Source: Pedobacter sp. Leaf250 (GTDB taxonomy: Bacteria > Bacteroidota > Bacteroidia > Sphingobacteriales > Sphingobacteriaceae). Taken from it: a DNA stretch of 64,000 bases. The stretch is from NCBI RefSeq assembly GCF_920984735.1, contig NZ_CAKLBU010000010.1:114251-178250 (forward strand), in the 5' to 3' direction. The translations under genes were made by a program, and so were the position numbers. Below the pieces are notes generated by a model. It had not been told where the DNA came from and did no database searches. It worked only from the letters and a program-made list of their open reading frames with translations. Positions 63,852 through 64,000 of the stretch are shown here, piece by piece (position 1 is the first letter of the stretch; each line of letters starts with the position of its first letter).

Positions 63852-63878
63852 CAAAAAAAGCAGACTAATTAGCTAGTC
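63852..63878 (-). terminator. Terminator on the minus strand
   Basis: GACTA (63863-63867) pairs with TAGTC (63874-63878); on the minus strand the stem is followed by seven T (63859-63853). It is placed to end transcripts entering from the right edge. Confidence 0.55.
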
Positions 63879-63880
63879 GT

Positions 63881-63907
63881 GGTCGGAAGAAATTCCGACC
63901 ATTTTTT
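63881..63907 (+). terminator. Hairpin with GAAA loop and T tract
   Basis: An 8-bp perfect stem (63881-63888 with 63893-63900), GAAA loop and six T on the plus strand. No plus-strand gene ends within 1.2 kb, so it might be the end of a small RNA or part of a bidirectional terminator with the neighbour. Confidence 0.6.
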
Positions 63908-64000
63908 ATGTTTTAAATATTTTGTCCGGATCTCCTCCAGCGAATACAATTAGGATGGCTGTTATCATATCCCTTAATTCCATTACTATACGCCTTTTAG
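63906..64000 (-). CDS. Possible 3' end of a gene entering from the right
   Basis: The minus-strand frame is open from the window edge to TAA at 63908-63906, encoding about 31 residues ending FAGGDPDKIFKT, with an internal ATG at 63983. The two hairpins just after it fit a gene end. The evidence is short and I recognise no family. Confidence 0.3.
   Translation of the reverse strand, partial: KRRIVMELRDMITAILIVFAGGDPDKIFKT

Noticed and set aside
1..64000. Mobile elements or CRISPR arrays
   Set aside because: I saw no transposase, integrase, phage gene, cas gene or regularly spaced direct repeats; the repeats found are isolated palindromes.

Overview
The window looks like chromosomal DNA of a Bacteroidota bacterium, most likely Sphingobacteriaceae and Pedobacter-like. 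This is inferred from the AT-rich sequence, a SusC/SusD pair with a one-protein hybrid two-component regulator, promoter elements of the TAnnTTTG type, few Shine-Dalgarno sites, and families typical of that group (DUF2807/GIN, DUF4833, DUF4385, TolC/HlyD export). I could not run a search, so genus and all family names rest on motif recognition. I see no prophage, insertion sequence, integrase or CRISPR array.

Layout. 1-4463: the end of an AarF/UbiB-type kinase, a lone receiver protein, a GIN-domain secreted protein and a large GAF-like protein. 4604-13982 (all minus): in transcription order, a diadenylate-cyclase-like sensor protein (DACNV type), an HD protein fused to a Pycsar-type membrane effector, polyphosphate kinase, a SdiA-regulated-type lipoprotein, and a 1201-residue phosphatase/outer-membrane-barrel protein with a kinase-like middle. 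14222-15148: three small genes. 15356-25877: a glycoconjugate region with five glycosyltransferases or related proteins, an acyl-CoA dehydrogenase, a PIG-L deacetylase/methyltransferase fusion, UDP-galactopyranose mutase and a glycosidase-like protein. 25947-32312: a barrel protein, small and DUF genes, a histidine kinase/NarL regulator pair, an ECF sigma factor and a CAT-anticodon tRNA. 32415-38195: a 2H phosphoesterase, a frameshifted membrane protein, and an export system (ABC membrane domain without ATPase, HlyD adaptor, TolC). 38293-41715: a multi-PAS kinase and a HAD phosphatase.

41762-53977 is a polysaccharide utilization locus: SusC, SusD, two tandem GH43 enzymes, a GH-A clan glycosidase and the hybrid sensor/regulator. 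Two GH43 proteins suggest an arabinose- or xylose-containing glycan, but the substrate is inference. An intergenic palindromic repeat sits between susD and the first GH43 gene.

54404-61079 holds a coiled-coil membrane protein, a DinB protein, tRNA-Cys, and a set that could modify membrane lipids: SDR, phytanoyl-CoA-dioxygenase-like protein, CDP-alcohol phosphatidyltransferase, GtrA, DUF4833 and a desaturase. A 17-base motif with a palindromic core recurs at two promoters here. 61381-64000 holds an Hsp70-like ATPase without a substrate domain, an AraC regulator, and a terminator pair at the edge.

The strongest leads are the nucleotide-signalling/polyphosphate cluster, the kinase-like segment in the phosphatase-barrel protein, the NBD-less exporter, the shared operator candidate, and the A8 frameshift at 33583-33590.
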